From Isoetes taiwanensis (Eukaryota > Streptophyta > Lycopodiopsida > Isoetales > Isoetaceae): DNA of 64,000 bases. How positions within the stretch are numbered: position 1 is the first letter of the stretch; each line of letters begins with the position of its first letter. The stretch covers positions 9,553,012 to 9,617,011 of the forward strand of contig JAJEKV010000046.1 in assembly GCA_021234155.1 (NCBI GenBank), in the 5' to 3' direction. A model generated the notes under the pieces. That model was not told the origin of the DNA. It saw only the letters and a program-made list of their open reading frames with translations, and did not search any database. Of the stretch, positions 12,091 to 22,639 are shown piece by piece. The position numbers and the translations under genes were made by a program.

Positions 12091-12618
12091 GAGATTGTGG
12101 AAGCCTCCATTGAAGAAATTAATGTGGTCCCTGACAATGAAACAGACAGCAACATGCAACCCCTTCAAGGGGCACCCAGCTGGTATCCAGATGTGGCGGC
12201 TTTAGGCTATGGAAAGACACGTATATGGCCACCGAACAAGGCTGTGCAAATGATGATTGGGTGCATTGTGAAACCTGCTGTCCATAAATATTTCATTAAG
12301 AAGGAGGCATATCTAGAAGAAGGGGAGATCTCGGCAATTACTTTCTTGGGAGCGAACAACATGTTTGATCTGGTGTCAAAATTGAACAAGGCAGGTGATG
12401 ATCTTGAAACTTGTATGAGGCTTATTGATGCAGTATATGAGGCCCTACCATTAGCACATTTTGAGGCTGAGAACAGAGAATTACAGGATGTACTGACATT
12501 TGTAAAAACAGTAAGTCAAATTCAGATTGCCAATGGCATCACCCCTGACTATTTACCTGTCAACAAAGGCAAGCAGGCCCCAAAGCCAAAAAAGAAGGAG
12601 TCAAAACTGTTGCATTAA
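12091..12618 (+). CDS. ORF1 exon 2, unknown protein
   Basis: Open frame following a plausible 3' splice site: branch-like CTAAC, then TTGATTCTGAAATATAG ending at 12090. It reads in phase 0 from the exon 1 donor at 10645. The stretch from the first internal Met (12097) has 173 residues, with GYGKTRIWPPN, a middle helical segment (FDLVSKLNKAGDDLE) and a Lys-rich C-terminus (KPKKKESK). It stops 23 bp before ORF2 begins. I recognise no domain. Position before the RT suggests an accessory or nucleic-acid-binding protein of the element. Confidence 0.6.
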   Translation, partial: EIVEASIEEINVVPDNETDSNMQPLQGAPSWYPDVAALGYGKTRIWPPNKAVQMMIGCIVKPAVHKYFIKKEAYLEEGEISAITFLGANNMFDLVSKLNKAGDDLETCMRLIDAVYEALPLAHFEAENRELQDVLTFVKTVSQIQIANGITPDYLPVNKGKQAPKPKKKESKLLH

Positions 12619-12641
12619 CTAATTGCCTATTCGACATCAGT

Positions 12642-13724
12642 ATGTTACCTGAGGAGGAACAAATGGAATTCCTTGAAAAAAAGTCAGAAACGGTTGTGGA
12701 GACAGAGGTGCAAGAGGTACAGAATGAATTGGATATGTATGACCTTAAAAAACTGACACTGTACAACTGTTACCATTTCCCTATTCTGTCAATTAGGTTG
12801 GCAGAGTTGCAGGGTGTACGCTGCAATCAGGGTTTTTGGGAGACTCATAACTTAGGTGTGCTGGCACCAGTTACTGAGGACTTTCTTAGAGGCATTTGTG
12901 ACATCTCGGACTCAGAAATAGAACAGTCACTTAAAGATGCTGATACCTTCACCAAACGGATTGACAGGATGGTGGTGGACTTACCCTTCACCACGCAGTT
13001 TTTTGGCAAGTCCTGTAACAGAAACAATGGAATATACGTGGGCCAAAAAGGCCATATGGCCAAGACTGATGAAGGAAGGCACGATCTGTATGTGCGAAAG
13101 ATGTGGCGAACTTTCTGCCCTTTCCTTAAATGTTGTTGTGACAGGTACGGAAGGAATGGCGTCACAAACTGCAAGGACCACATCACGTGGTATGATCAAG
13201 CTGTCTGGTATATCTGGAATAATACTCATATGATCTGGCCTGACAAATCTACTAAGTACAGATTCTTACTATTTCATAGAATCATGAACTCTGAACCCAT
13301 GAGAGCAGGGGCAGTAGCATTTATCGGATATCTCAAACTAAGGAAGGTAATGATAAAAATGGCTATCAGATATGCAGAGGATAACAGTGCAGATTTAAAA
13401 ATGGAGTTTGGCAACACAAAGACAGCAGATATACTTGAGAAGACCATAAGGCCCAGAAAGTTCTTGCAGGACAGCATGGAACATGAGTACAGAGAAGTCA
13501 ATATGAGAAACCCCAAACAGAAAAGAAGGGTGAAAATTGATGAGGACTTCGAAGTTATAATGCCCCCAAAGTACACTAAAAGGGCCTCCACATCTGGCAG
13601 CGCAAGATCAGACACCACAGTCATAACCAGGGATACTAATTTGGCGGATAACTCAGTCAACAAGCCTCCCAAAGGTACCGAAAATCGAACCACTATGGTG
13701 ACACCAGCTGCACTTAAATTTTAA
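12642..13724 (+). CDS. ORF2, unknown protein of the Penelope-like element
   Basis: An intact 360-codon ORF between ORF1 and the RT. Visible features: an acidic N-terminus (about 1-35), a Cys/His-rich centre at about 160-185 (CPFLKCCCDRYGRNG then CKDH) that could bind zinc, an aromatic segment (WYDQAVWYIWNNTHMIW), and a basic, Ser/Thr-rich tail (about 270-360). No family recognised. Its intact length in a largely decayed neighbourhood suggests recent function. It might be separate, or joined to the RT by splicing or reinitiation; 370 bp separate its stop from the RT start. Confidence 0.7.
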   Translation: MLPEEEQMEFLEKKSETVVETEVQEVQNELDMYDLKKLTLYNCYHFPILSIRLAELQGVRCNQGFWETHNLGVLAPVTEDFLRGICDISDSEIEQSLKDADTFTKRIDRMVVDLPFTTQFFGKSCNRNNGIYVGQKGHMAKTDEGRHDLYVRKMWRTFCPFLKCCCDRYGRNGVTNCKDHITWYDQAVWYIWNNTHMIWPDKSTKYRFLLFHRIMNSEPMRAGAVAFIGYLKLRKVMIKMAIRYAEDNSADLKMEFGNTKTADILEKTIRPRKFLQDSMEHEYREVNMRNPKQKRRVKIDEDFEVIMPPKYTKRASTSGSARSDTTVITRDTNLADNSVNKPPKGTENRTTMVTPAALKF

Positions 13725-14094
13725 GCAGACCCCAAGGTACTATCTCTGAAAAATTGTTTTTCGCGTACTGTATCTGTCATTATCAAAATAGAATTGTACT
13801 TGCAGTTTATCAAGCTTATTTAGACTAAATGCAGAATTGTAAGGTTACGTAGAATGATACTAGACGAATATAATATGTGGGAATAACCCTGAAATATCTT
13901 GATGAAACGTGATCTGCTTGCCTTGCAAGCACATAAGAATTAGAACCTATGCTTGCCTTGCAAGCTGCCCCCTGGGCATACAGAATAAAACTGATAATGC
14001 CTTGAGCAATATCAACATGAAACGGGCACTGCCCCATAGATCAAGACCATGGTTAAGAAGTGGGGTAAGGTTTTTTTAAGTTTCTACAAAATAC

Positions 14095-16209
14095 ATGAAA
14101 TTGAATAGTGCCATGATAAATTTACAGAAAAAAATCAGATTGTTGCTCAAGGACGCGGAAGGAAAATGGAGAATCAAAACAGTTAAGGAAAAGAACAAAA
14201 AGAAATATATACATTTCAACTTCTTTTCCAAGTGTGTGGAAAAAATTAAGTTTGCTGAAGCCTTCAAGGAGGTTACCAGTAACTTTTTAGGAGCTATAGG
14301 GCAGCAAATCTGGGAAGACACCATTTTTGGGTGGAAATTTATAGGTAACCTGAAGAGTATGCTGTATAAACCAAAACTGGTTTTTGCACAAGAAAATGGA
14401 TTGGCTTGTCCGTGCTCTAATCCAACCTTAAAAAAGTACATTTGTCCAGATATCGGACACATTAGAACCACTGAACTAAGCTTTGTACATAGCAAGGCTC
14501 TAAGAGGATGGTTGAGGACTGGTCTCAACCACATTCCTGACAGACCATTCACCCTCATGCAGTTCAAAAATGAAATGCAAACAACTATTGACCAGTTCTT
14601 TGATGTCCACAAGTACAGTCTCAAGGAGATTGATAAAAAGGCTATAACAGATTGCAAAAAGGAGATCCTCAAAAAAACATATCAAATGGCAAAGGTCTTT
14701 ACCAGGAACAGGAAGGAGAAGCATAAATTCCTGATTAATGATATGGCTGTTAATAAAAACATTGAATGGTTAACAAACAATTTTTATGTGGCGGCCATTG
14801 ATAAGGCGGCAAATAATCCGTCCTTTATATGCCCTAAGCATATAAGAGACGAAGCTCTGATTAGGTTGAACAGCCAGGACTTTTGCCAAGTCAATGAGAC
14901 ACCCGAAAAAATAAAAAATGACATCAAGTTGGTCATTCAGTCCGTGCTGGGAAACAATGCTCTGGATACAACAGATTTGCCATACATGCTTGGCCTTTTT
15001 AAAGCACACAAGAATAGTTACAGATGGATTACAAGTGCACACGACTCTATTTTTTCGCAACTGGCTACTTTGGTGGCAGTTTGTCTAAACCTGTTTGTTG
15101 AGGTATGGCCAAATATCTGTGAAGAAAAATTAGCTAAGCCCAATATGTTTTCCAAGAGCAAGATAAAGGCAGCATGGATTGTCAACTCAATCTATGATGT
15201 AACATGCAATCTTCCGTGTGAGATCTTTGACGTATTCGTAGCAGACGTCACTAAGTGTTATGAAAACATCCCCTTAGAGGGAGAAGATGGGATTTGCCAG
15301 ATTATAACAAATGTAATATCCGAGGTATGGAAATTCCAAAACAGAAAACATCCGGGTAGAAGCTTATGGTATAAGATCAACATGAATGGCAAAATTAATG
15401 TAATATGGGGAGAAAACAGATCTGATAACAGCAAATGGACATGTATAGAAAAAGATGCCTTTGTGTCTATTAACAAATGGCTGCTACAAAGCTGCTACCT
15501 TCAAATGGGTGATAAGATATGGAGACAGGCTAAAGGCATCCCCATGGGTTTCTCTTGCAGCCCGGCATGGTGCAATTTGTACCTGGCTTGGTTCGAATTG
15601 AATTTTATTCTCAAGCTCGTCAGAATGGGGAAACTTGAGCTGGCTGCGACCTTTGCTAATACGTCCAGGTATATGGATGACCTTTTGAGCATCAACAACA
15701 AGCATATCCGGGAGTTCCTAGGGCTGTTGAGTACAGCAAGCAACAAGACTACCATATATAACTTGGAGTATTTGAAGGTGGAGGATGAAACCATATATTG
15801 GGATAAAAGGTACGGCCTGGACCATAGAGGCAAGCAAGCTAATTTTCTCAATATGAGTATTAAGATACTGGACCCTTTCCATGGGATTTATGAAACAACG
15901 CATTATGACAAGCGTGATAAGCTCCCGTTCCAAATTTCCAAATACGTACATGCTAAAGCATGCAGACCCTATCATTGGGCTAAAAATGTCATAATTTCTC
16001 AAATCATGCCATGCCTCTATGTAAACTCAAATCCTGTTCTAGCAGCAGAAAACATAAAAAGTCTCATGCACGCCTTTATTGAAAGGGGATTTAATGAGAG
16101 GGACGTCAGATTCACAGTTGTAAAGGCCCTGGAGACAGGAGCTTATCCGGGTCTGAAGTTTGATTTACAAACTGTTCTGAGGATCATAAAAGCATACAAG
16201 TATCTGTAA
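14095..16209 (+). CDS. Penelope-type reverse transcriptase
   Basis: Intact 704-residue ORF; ATG 14095 is the first Met after an in-frame TAA at 14077. The RT order is complete. An N-terminal Penelope-type block AAIDKAANNPSFICPKHI (~230) corresponds to the family's ADKG segment. LGLFKAHK (~300) corresponds to the PKxHK motif. Motif A is ADVTKCYENIP (D384), motif B is QAKGIPMGFSCSP (G481-G485) and motif C is RYMDDLL (D528, D529). Downstream comes FQISKYVHAKAC and a RGFNERDV segment like the Penelope thumb. It would copy element RNA into DNA. After motif C only ~175 residues remain, with no GIY-YIG signature, so the protein appears endonuclease-deficient, as in Athena/Coprina-type elements. Telomerase is unlikely: no TRBD/TEN-like region, and it sits in a repeat-flanked mobile unit. 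Confidence 0.88.
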   Translation: MKLNSAMINLQKKIRLLLKDAEGKWRIKTVKEKNKKKYIHFNFFSKCVEKIKFAEAFKEVTSNFLGAIGQQIWEDTIFGWKFIGNLKSMLYKPKLVFAQENGLACPCSNPTLKKYICPDIGHIRTTELSFVHSKALRGWLRTGLNHIPDRPFTLMQFKNEMQTTIDQFFDVHKYSLKEIDKKAITDCKKEILKKTYQMAKVFTRNRKEKHKFLINDMAVNKNIEWLTNNFYVAAIDKAANNPSFICPKHIRDEALIRLNSQDFCQVNETPEKIKNDIKLVIQSVLGNNALDTTDLPYMLGLFKAHKNSYRWITSAHDSIFSQLATLVAVCLNLFVEVWPNICEEKLAKPNMFSKSKIKAAWIVNSIYDVTCNLPCEIFDVFVADVTKCYENIPLEGEDGICQIITNVISEVWKFQNRKHPGRSLWYKINMNGKINVIWGENRSDNSKWTCIEKDAFVSINKWLLQSCYLQMGDKIWRQAKGIPMGFSCSPAWCNLYLAWFELNFILKLVRMGKLELAATFANTSRYMDDLLSINNKHIREFLGLLSTASNKTTIYNLEYLKVEDETIYWDKRYGLDHRGKQANFLNMSIKILDPFHGIYETTHYDKRDKLPFQISKYVHAKACRPYHWAKNVIISQIMPCLYVNSNPVLAAENIKSLMHAFIERGFNERDVRFTVVKALETGAYPGLKFDLQTVLRIIKAYKYL

Positions 16210-16359
16210 AGCTTCATGATGTAACTTTGTGGAACAATAATACAAAAAATAGTATAGTGGGCAGGGAGGGTCCTTATGTAGTATAGGGACCCTCTCACCC
16301 CTGTACTACATTCTGACCAACCCATGCCTTCCGGTAGGAGGTAGGGTAAAAAATACTTG

Positions 16360-16392
<33 letters not shown>
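16360..16392. repeat. (TA)n tract opening the right pseudo-LTR
   Basis: CTTG(TA)n..TTCAAACG, as at 8767. Confidence 0.9.
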
Positions 16393-16393
<1 letters not shown>

Positions 16394-17888
16394 CAAACGC
16401 TCTTTGCCCAGATCAAAGATCTCCAGCACACGAAGAATGCAAAAAGCAATGGTTGAGTCAGGTACGGAAAAGTCCTCCATAAGAATTATTTTTTCAAGGT
16501 TTTATAAGATTAAGCTACAAGGATCCATGGCACATGTTCTGATCTAACTATTAGACTGATGTAAAATTAAGCTACAAAGATCCCTAGCACATGAAGGAGA
16601 CAAAAGAATTAGTAGAAGAAGGTATGGTAAAGGTGGTCTTTAAGTTTTGCTGTTTCAGGGTATCGAAGATTTAAGTTATAAAAATCAACGATGACGCTAC
16701 TGTTCTAACCAATAGTATAAGCGTAGATATGGTAAAAGCTTAATGCAATATTTCTATTGATAAGGCTGCCAGGTTGTGGCAACAAGCTTTGACAATACCA
16801 GGTACAACAAGAGTAGGGAGTAATGATGCCCCTGGCATACTACAAGGGTGTATCTAGAATGGCCGACGCTATCCGGCTTCAAAGAAAATGGCCAAGTTTC
16901 AACATACAATCAGACGAGGTAAGTCTTTGTATCTTCAAACATAGGATGTAGCTTTTTAGAAATAAGTCTTGTTAAGATTTCACCATGGGACATGAGAAAC
17001 CTTTTTCTCAAGTAATGACATATGGGGGGCTGGATTTAGAATGTAAAGAAGACCTATCATATAAACTAAATTGGAACTCCAAAGAGGTACTGATCAATGG
17101 TCTCCAGCACACGAGGAATGCAATAGAAATTGGAAGTGGAGGCACAACAAAGAGACCTTTTAAGAATCGTTGTTTCAAGGGTTTTTACTTAAGGTACAAG
17201 GATCGAGACTACACGCCCGGGCCTTATGAAATACACACACAGAAAGGTGGCCAAAAGTGAGACGGCAATACCAGTTCTTCCAAAAAGAGAAATGGGGATG
17301 CAAACACATTGCATAATCCTAAGACATATACATGGTCTAGCTTGACATAAAAGCCAAAAGCCGGACCCCTTTTGTATGAGGTAAGTGCTTGTCTTCAAAC
17401 ATATTGTGTTACGTAAGGCAAAAAAATGTGACCATGGGTGCACGAGATTAGTCTCTTTAGTTTGGCAAAAGAATTTTAAGCCTAGGGGTCTAAACGTATT
17501 TGGTCGGATTAGCCCCTTTGGGTTAACATTTGCAGAAAACAATTTAGCATGGAAAATCCTTCTACGACAGCCTGGTTTTAGGGCATCTGTAAAACCATCA
17601 TCGAAGGAACACGACGATCCGTAAAGATTCCAGCATTAAGATGTATCATGACGGAAGGGATGGACGGATTTGTAGCCAGCAAGGAGCGCAGCACGGAGAT
17701 GTGTTAGAGGTCGCGGTCTGTAAGAGGTATGAAAAGATATTTTTGGCTTTCCATAAAAGAAAAACAGAGAAACAAAATGTTTATCTATCTGGCATCAAAG
17801 ATCCGACGTAGGGCAGATTTAAAGGGATAAAAACCCTCAGACAAACTAAGTAGATGTTCTTTGGGCGACAGCGCCTCCTCTGGCGGAC

Positions 17889-18239
17889 ATGGGCAAGACA
17901 GAAGGCGCCTTTAATAAGGGCATGACCAGGGCAAAGCTCTTGGATCTCATAGATAGGGCTGGGCTAGATCTTAAGCTCCTTTGCAAAATGGATAGAACTG
18001 AGAACGTGGCACAACCTAGCAAAGCTTTCCTGGAGAAAATAGTGGAGAAATACCAGCTGGATAAGGCACCAAGCAATGCTGAATCAGTCAAGAAGTTTTT
18101 CTCAAGCACATTGGAAGGCAGTAGCATGGAGCCAGCATGTCCGAAAATTACAAGCATAGCAGATGATTCTGATAATGAGGAGCAGAACGCAAATAATGTG
18201 GAGGAACCAGATGAGAATGAACCAATTCGGCTCACCGGG
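17889..18239 (+). CDS. ORF1 exon 1 copy in the right pseudo-LTR
   Basis: Start MGKTEGAFNKGMTRAK; the frame stays open to 18308, about 115 residues to the inferred exon end. It holds two short helical units (LLDLIDRAGLDL; FLEKIVEKYQLD) and an acidic tail (ADDSDNEEQNANNVEE). The donor sequence CTCAATCAG|GTT of the left copy reads CTCACCGGGTT here. The diverged element encodes a similar start (TKADILEMLKEAGVDC) and the same PLNQ|GTT end at 20914. With no internal region downstream, this copy is probably not translated as part of ORF1. Confidence 0.6.
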
Positions 18240-18335
18240 TTCATTGATTATCTATTTGCTCTAACCTTTTATTTACATGAACTTATGAAATTTCTGATCA
18301 AGATTTAAAGGGTATTTGGTGAAGGGTGATAAACC

Positions 18336-18430
18336 GAGTAGGACAACAGCTTACCTGTCATTGCTTGCATGGTTACCTTGTCTAAAGCTAACTTGTGCAT
18401 GTTTCAATGCGGTGTAACTCCGTCTTTACT
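18336..18430 (+). other. Conserved hairpin in the right pseudo-LTR
   Basis: Same left arm as 10743, but the right arm reads CAATGCGGTGTAACTCCG, breaking part of the stem. The mismatches are of the CAG/CTG kind seen throughout the repeat comparison, so consensus error is possible. Confidence 0.5.
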
Positions 18431-19425
18431 CTCCGAGATGTTCTTTATGGAGTTTGCGGATCGTGGTACATAAGAAGTAAGAGTGATTAAAGCGGATGAT
18501 ATGGACACGGAATACTGCATGTGTATTTCTCAAATTTTTCTTATGTTTTTCAATACATCAAGGTGAACAATAATAGTAGTCCTGTTTCGAATTTGCTGGA
18601 AGATCTGATAAATTTTGAAACAAATGGTGCATGAACGAGGTAATAAGGTTGATAAAATGTTTGTGGATATACTAATGCATCCAAAACCGGAAATATGAAC
18701 ATATTCGTCTAATAGTATTACTCCCTTTGTTCTTTTCTTGTATGCTTGAATCATTCGTAAATGTTATCCGGTCATATTCCTGCAATATAGGCAATCTGCA
18801 TGATATTATGTGATGGCCAGATCCCATCCCTTTACCGGCCACGGAAATAGCTGGTCAAATGAAATCGGCGGTGTGATCCTCTTCATAAACACACCTTGTA
18901 ATTTAAAGCCTAAAGAGTCTGTCTAGATAAAATATGCTTGGGCTACAAAACAAGTGTAGGAAAATAGAATAATATGATAGATTGAGCTTGGAGGTCTAGT
19001 AGGCGTGATTCTTTCTTAGTGATTTATGAAATATAGGCATGTGATGCATTTACTGATTTAAATGCAAGAATGTGAGCATAATACAAATAGAAATGGTACT
19101 AAGTAATCAGTCTGCTCTAGGAACAGATTAAAGAAATAAGATAACTAGAATTCGTAATCATGCTCATAAGAAAAATAACATTTCTGCTAGGACACAAAAA
19201 CTATGGGAATATTAAATAAAATGAGGGCTAAAAACTCATTTAATATAAGAATAGTTTTAAAGAGATGGGAGTCTCAAGAAAAACATGCCTTAAGGCAAGA
19301 GAAATAAGAGTAACGGAGAGGAACTTAAGATTCCTCTGGCCTGTGAGGCCAGGGACTGATAAGTTCTAGAACATCATGGGATGGTGTAATAGGACATCCG
19401 GATTAGATTTTGGAATCGAAACGGT

Positions 19426-19589
<164 letters not shown>

Positions 19590-20160
19590 TCAAGAGATTG
19601 GTGTGTCTAAGTGATTACCTTTCGGGAGAAGTCAGGTTAGTAATTGTATACCCATTAGATCATACCTGGACATAGGTTCAGCTAAGTGGAAACAGGAATT
19701 TAGTAATACAAGTATAAGTGGCAAACACCAAATAATGGGTTTGGCCCAAAGACATGGATACTTAGCATAGGAAAGAGGCATTGAATACACTGAAATAGTT
19801 CTGACCTACGTAATTGAAAATGGTAAGTTCTTGGATATTCTGAAAGGCATACAGGAAAGTAAACTTGAGGGAGGGAACTTCTTAGGAACTTATCTCTTAC
19901 CATGTTTAATCCTAGGATTGTTTCACCTCTTATGTCTTATCTTAGTTCTCATTTTATTATTGCCAATATTTATTGGATGAGGTTTTTACTTTCTGATATT
20001 TATACGACTGGTCAATGTCGCATAACAAATGACATCTATAGATTCCAGACGGGCTCTGAAAGGTTTAGGTTTACAGGTTAATTAATTTTTGTTTGGTAAG
20101 GTGATTTTAACAAGATATGGGGTACGAATACACTAAAAATACTTAATTCTCTTAGTATGA

Positions 20161-20208
20161 TACGTGTATAGCCCGTTTAGGGTTTCGTAAGGGCTGTAAG
20201 CTATACAC
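20161..20208. other. Short hairpin
   Basis: CGTGTATAGC pairs with GCTATACACG around a loop that itself contains AGCCC/GGGCT. It lies just upstream of the ORF at 20243. No hammerhead core was seen. Confidence 0.6.
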
Positions 20209-20242
20209 GCGGTAAGGCGCCAGTCTGCGGCATGGTTTAGGT

Positions 20243-20914
20243 ATGCTATGCTCTACATTCACCGGAAGGAGACATTTAGCATGCATCACTGACACTAAGG
20301 TACTCTGTGCTGCACCGTTGGGCAATAATAAGATGAGATTTTTCAACGATTCTTTGAGCTTGAATCCTGATACAACACAGACCTGGATTAGGCGCCTAAA
20401 TGAGGTACGGTGCATGCTCAGCTCATATGCATTCTTGGCCTTTTTAAACTACGAAATGGGTGGTCCGCTCTCTTTTGCCTTTTGTAATCTGTCTTTGAGT
20501 GACTGTTTGGTTGAAGCTCCTGAAGGAGCCGGATCTTTTTGTTATCCCCACGACTGTAGTGTTACCATGACAAGGCCTGAAGGATCTGTTAACAGAGGGC
20601 CTACTAAGGCTGATATTCTGGAAATGCTAAAGGAAGCTGGAGTGGATTGTAGCTTTGTTGGAAGAAATGAAGGAGCAGCAGTGAAAAAATCCGAACTGGT
20701 GGTGATGGCTATCAAGGCTGGTATTGATATCACAGCTAAGAAAAAAGCTAGTAGTGGCAAAAGGCCTGCGGCACCAAGTATTCAAGATCTCATGGCAAAA
20801 AACAGAAATAATTCCACTTCTCTTGATCATACATTCCCGGTACCCAGTAGTGATATCAACATTGTTTCAAGCCAAGTTGACGAATCCATCTATGGTGAAG
20901 TCCCTCTGAATCAG
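20243..20914 (+). CDS. ORF1 exon 1-like protein of the diverged element
   Basis: Open from 20243 to a stop at 20974; the inferred exon ends at 20914 (PLNQ then GT, phase 0). The first ~110 residues have no counterpart in the other family, so the real start may be a later Met such as that at about 20568. Residues after that contain two AGVD/AGID helical units (ADILEMLKEAGVDC and ELVVMAIKAGIDI), then a basic linker (KKKASSGKRPAAPS) and a Ser/Asp-rich tail. The paired-helix unit resembles the start of ORF1 in the intact element, which marks the two as relatives. Function unknown; nucleic acid binding is plausible from the helix pair plus basic linker. Confidence 0.5.
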
Positions 20915-21250
20915 GTTCTTTACTTTCATATTACAGTAATAGTTGCATTCAAAGAAAAGGGGAAATGGGAGTAGACTGTTGCACTTTGGTTGTAAATGTG
21001 TAGCATGATTCTGAAGTAGGGTATTGTAAAGCAAGTCTGATTGAGTAAGTAACCATAACCAATACTTTGAAATGCCTTTACCGTATTTACTCCCACTCTG
21101 TGCTAGTGATAACAGCTGATTTGCATGGACAATAGTCCACGAGTACACTGATATGGTGGAAAAGGGAGTACATCTCAACTATATGTTGTTGTTTTTCTTT
21201 AATCTTTTCATATAACTGAGTTTCTGTAAATGTTGAAGGGCGTTAAGCCA

Positions 21251-21340
21251 TGAAACACCACTGCTTACCTGCTAGCAAAGTCAGCTTTACCCTTCTTAGG
21301 CTAATGGTTGATTTTTTTGCTGCAGGTAACCGGTGTTTCA
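21251..21340 (+). other. Conserved hairpin in the diverged element
   Basis: Left arm TGAAACACCACTGCTTACCT.. (21251-21279) pairs with right arm TTGCTGCAGGTAACCGGTGT.. (21317-21340). Basal stem TGAAACACC/GGTGTTTCA replaces GAGTAGGACA/TGTCTTACTC of the other family: different sequence, same pairing. The core TTACCTG/CAGGTAACC is shared. Confidence 0.65.
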
Positions 21341-22345
21341 TCTACATACTCGTGTTTTTATCATGTTTATGTGCATTAGCAAGTGGAAAGCAGTCAAGAA
21401 TGCAAACTCAGCAATAGGTTTTTTTTGAATCTGTTTTGACATGGAAGAATGGCTTCACTTTTGTTCAAATGAGGGTCATATACAAGATGATCAGGTGGTA
21501 TTACTACCCTGATATTGTCTGCTGCATATGGAATGATCAAGTGAAGTAAACATTTTCTGATTTATGCTACTATTATGCTAAGAGTCTCTGATACTGCGCA
21601 TATCTAAGTCTTAAAACTTATGAAAGTACTTTTATAAGAAACATATGGAAATACTAAGTTATAGGACAAGGTTTTGCTGTAAAGAGTTATGCAATATTAG
21701 ATATCTACAGTTTGGAGTTTTATCTTTGAATGTTTGAATGACAGTGTATTAGTATGGTCCAAGTACTGTTCATATGAAAAACTGCATGAAATAACATGAA
21801 TATGACAGCATTTTGGCCTTGTTTTTAAGCATATGGTATGATATTTCTCTAATAAGAAAAAAGGAAATAAAAGTAGCATAATGTAGCACACTTGCTCATG
21901 GGATAAACATGCACTGTTGGACATCTGCATTTACTTTCTGAAAAATAGTTTTTCTAGTTTAATGGTTCAAGTAGAGAAAACAGGGCATGGATGGATGAGT
22001 TGATAACGCCAAAATATTGTTTAAGGCACATATTTGGAATATCTTGTATATAGCTCTTGCAAACCCTTTGGTTTCTGTTAAGACCGTTAAGTACTACCAT
22101 TGGTTAGAGGTTTGCTAGATTTTCATCTCACCTCGATTTAAGAAAAAGGATGTTACAGGTAGTTTAATTGGATCCCACTATTGAATACTATATGAATGAG
22201 GGTGGTGGTGTGAGAATGATATTTAATGTTCTCCTTGTATAAAAATAGGAACTGATAAATCCGACCAGGTCACAGGTTATCCTGGACTGGTTTTGGATGC
22301 CTAGACTTGGATTTAGTCTTCGAGACGAGGTTCAGGGATAGGCTT

Positions 22346-22347
<2 letters not shown>

Positions 22348-22439
<92 letters not shown>
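22348..22439. repeat. (TA)n microsatellite
   Basis: About 90 bp of TA repeat after GGCTTTG, forming the right edge of the diverged Penelope-like unit. Confidence 0.95.
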
Positions 22440-22442
<3 letters not shown>

Positions 22443-22639
22443 GGCCAAACCGGGTTGCATTAGCTTAAATGAGGCTGCGTTCAAGGACGAGCAGCAGGCC
22501 TTTCACATGATCCAACCCGAGTTGACTTTGACTCCGTATATATACATACAACCATTAATTCTAGAAACATATATACATATATACAAGTTCAAAATCTTAT
22601 TCAAAGATTCCTAAATTTCATCTTTTCTAATCCTCCGCG

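Larger units (their letters stand above)
19590..22347 (+). mobile_element. Diverged solo pseudo-LTR of a related Penelope-like family
   Basis: Bounded by (TA)n on both sides, opening with the same (TA)nTTCAA junction. It encodes an exon with the same design as ORF1 exon 1, ends it with the same Leu-Asn-Gln|GT donor, and has the matching hairpin at 21251-21340. Nucleotide identity to 8767-11836 is otherwise low, so it is a different family. No RT follows, so it behaves like a solo repeat or an element lacking its internal part. Position and architecture, rather than sequence identity, support the call. Confidence 0.6.

Noticed and set aside
14076-14672. 198-codon minus-strand ORF
   Set aside because: It is antisense to the intact reverse transcriptase and has no recognisable domain.
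14095-16209. Telomerase catalytic subunit
   Set aside because: The RT core is telomerase-like, as in all Penelope elements, but the flanking long direct repeats and the lack of telomerase RNA-binding domains favour a retroelement.
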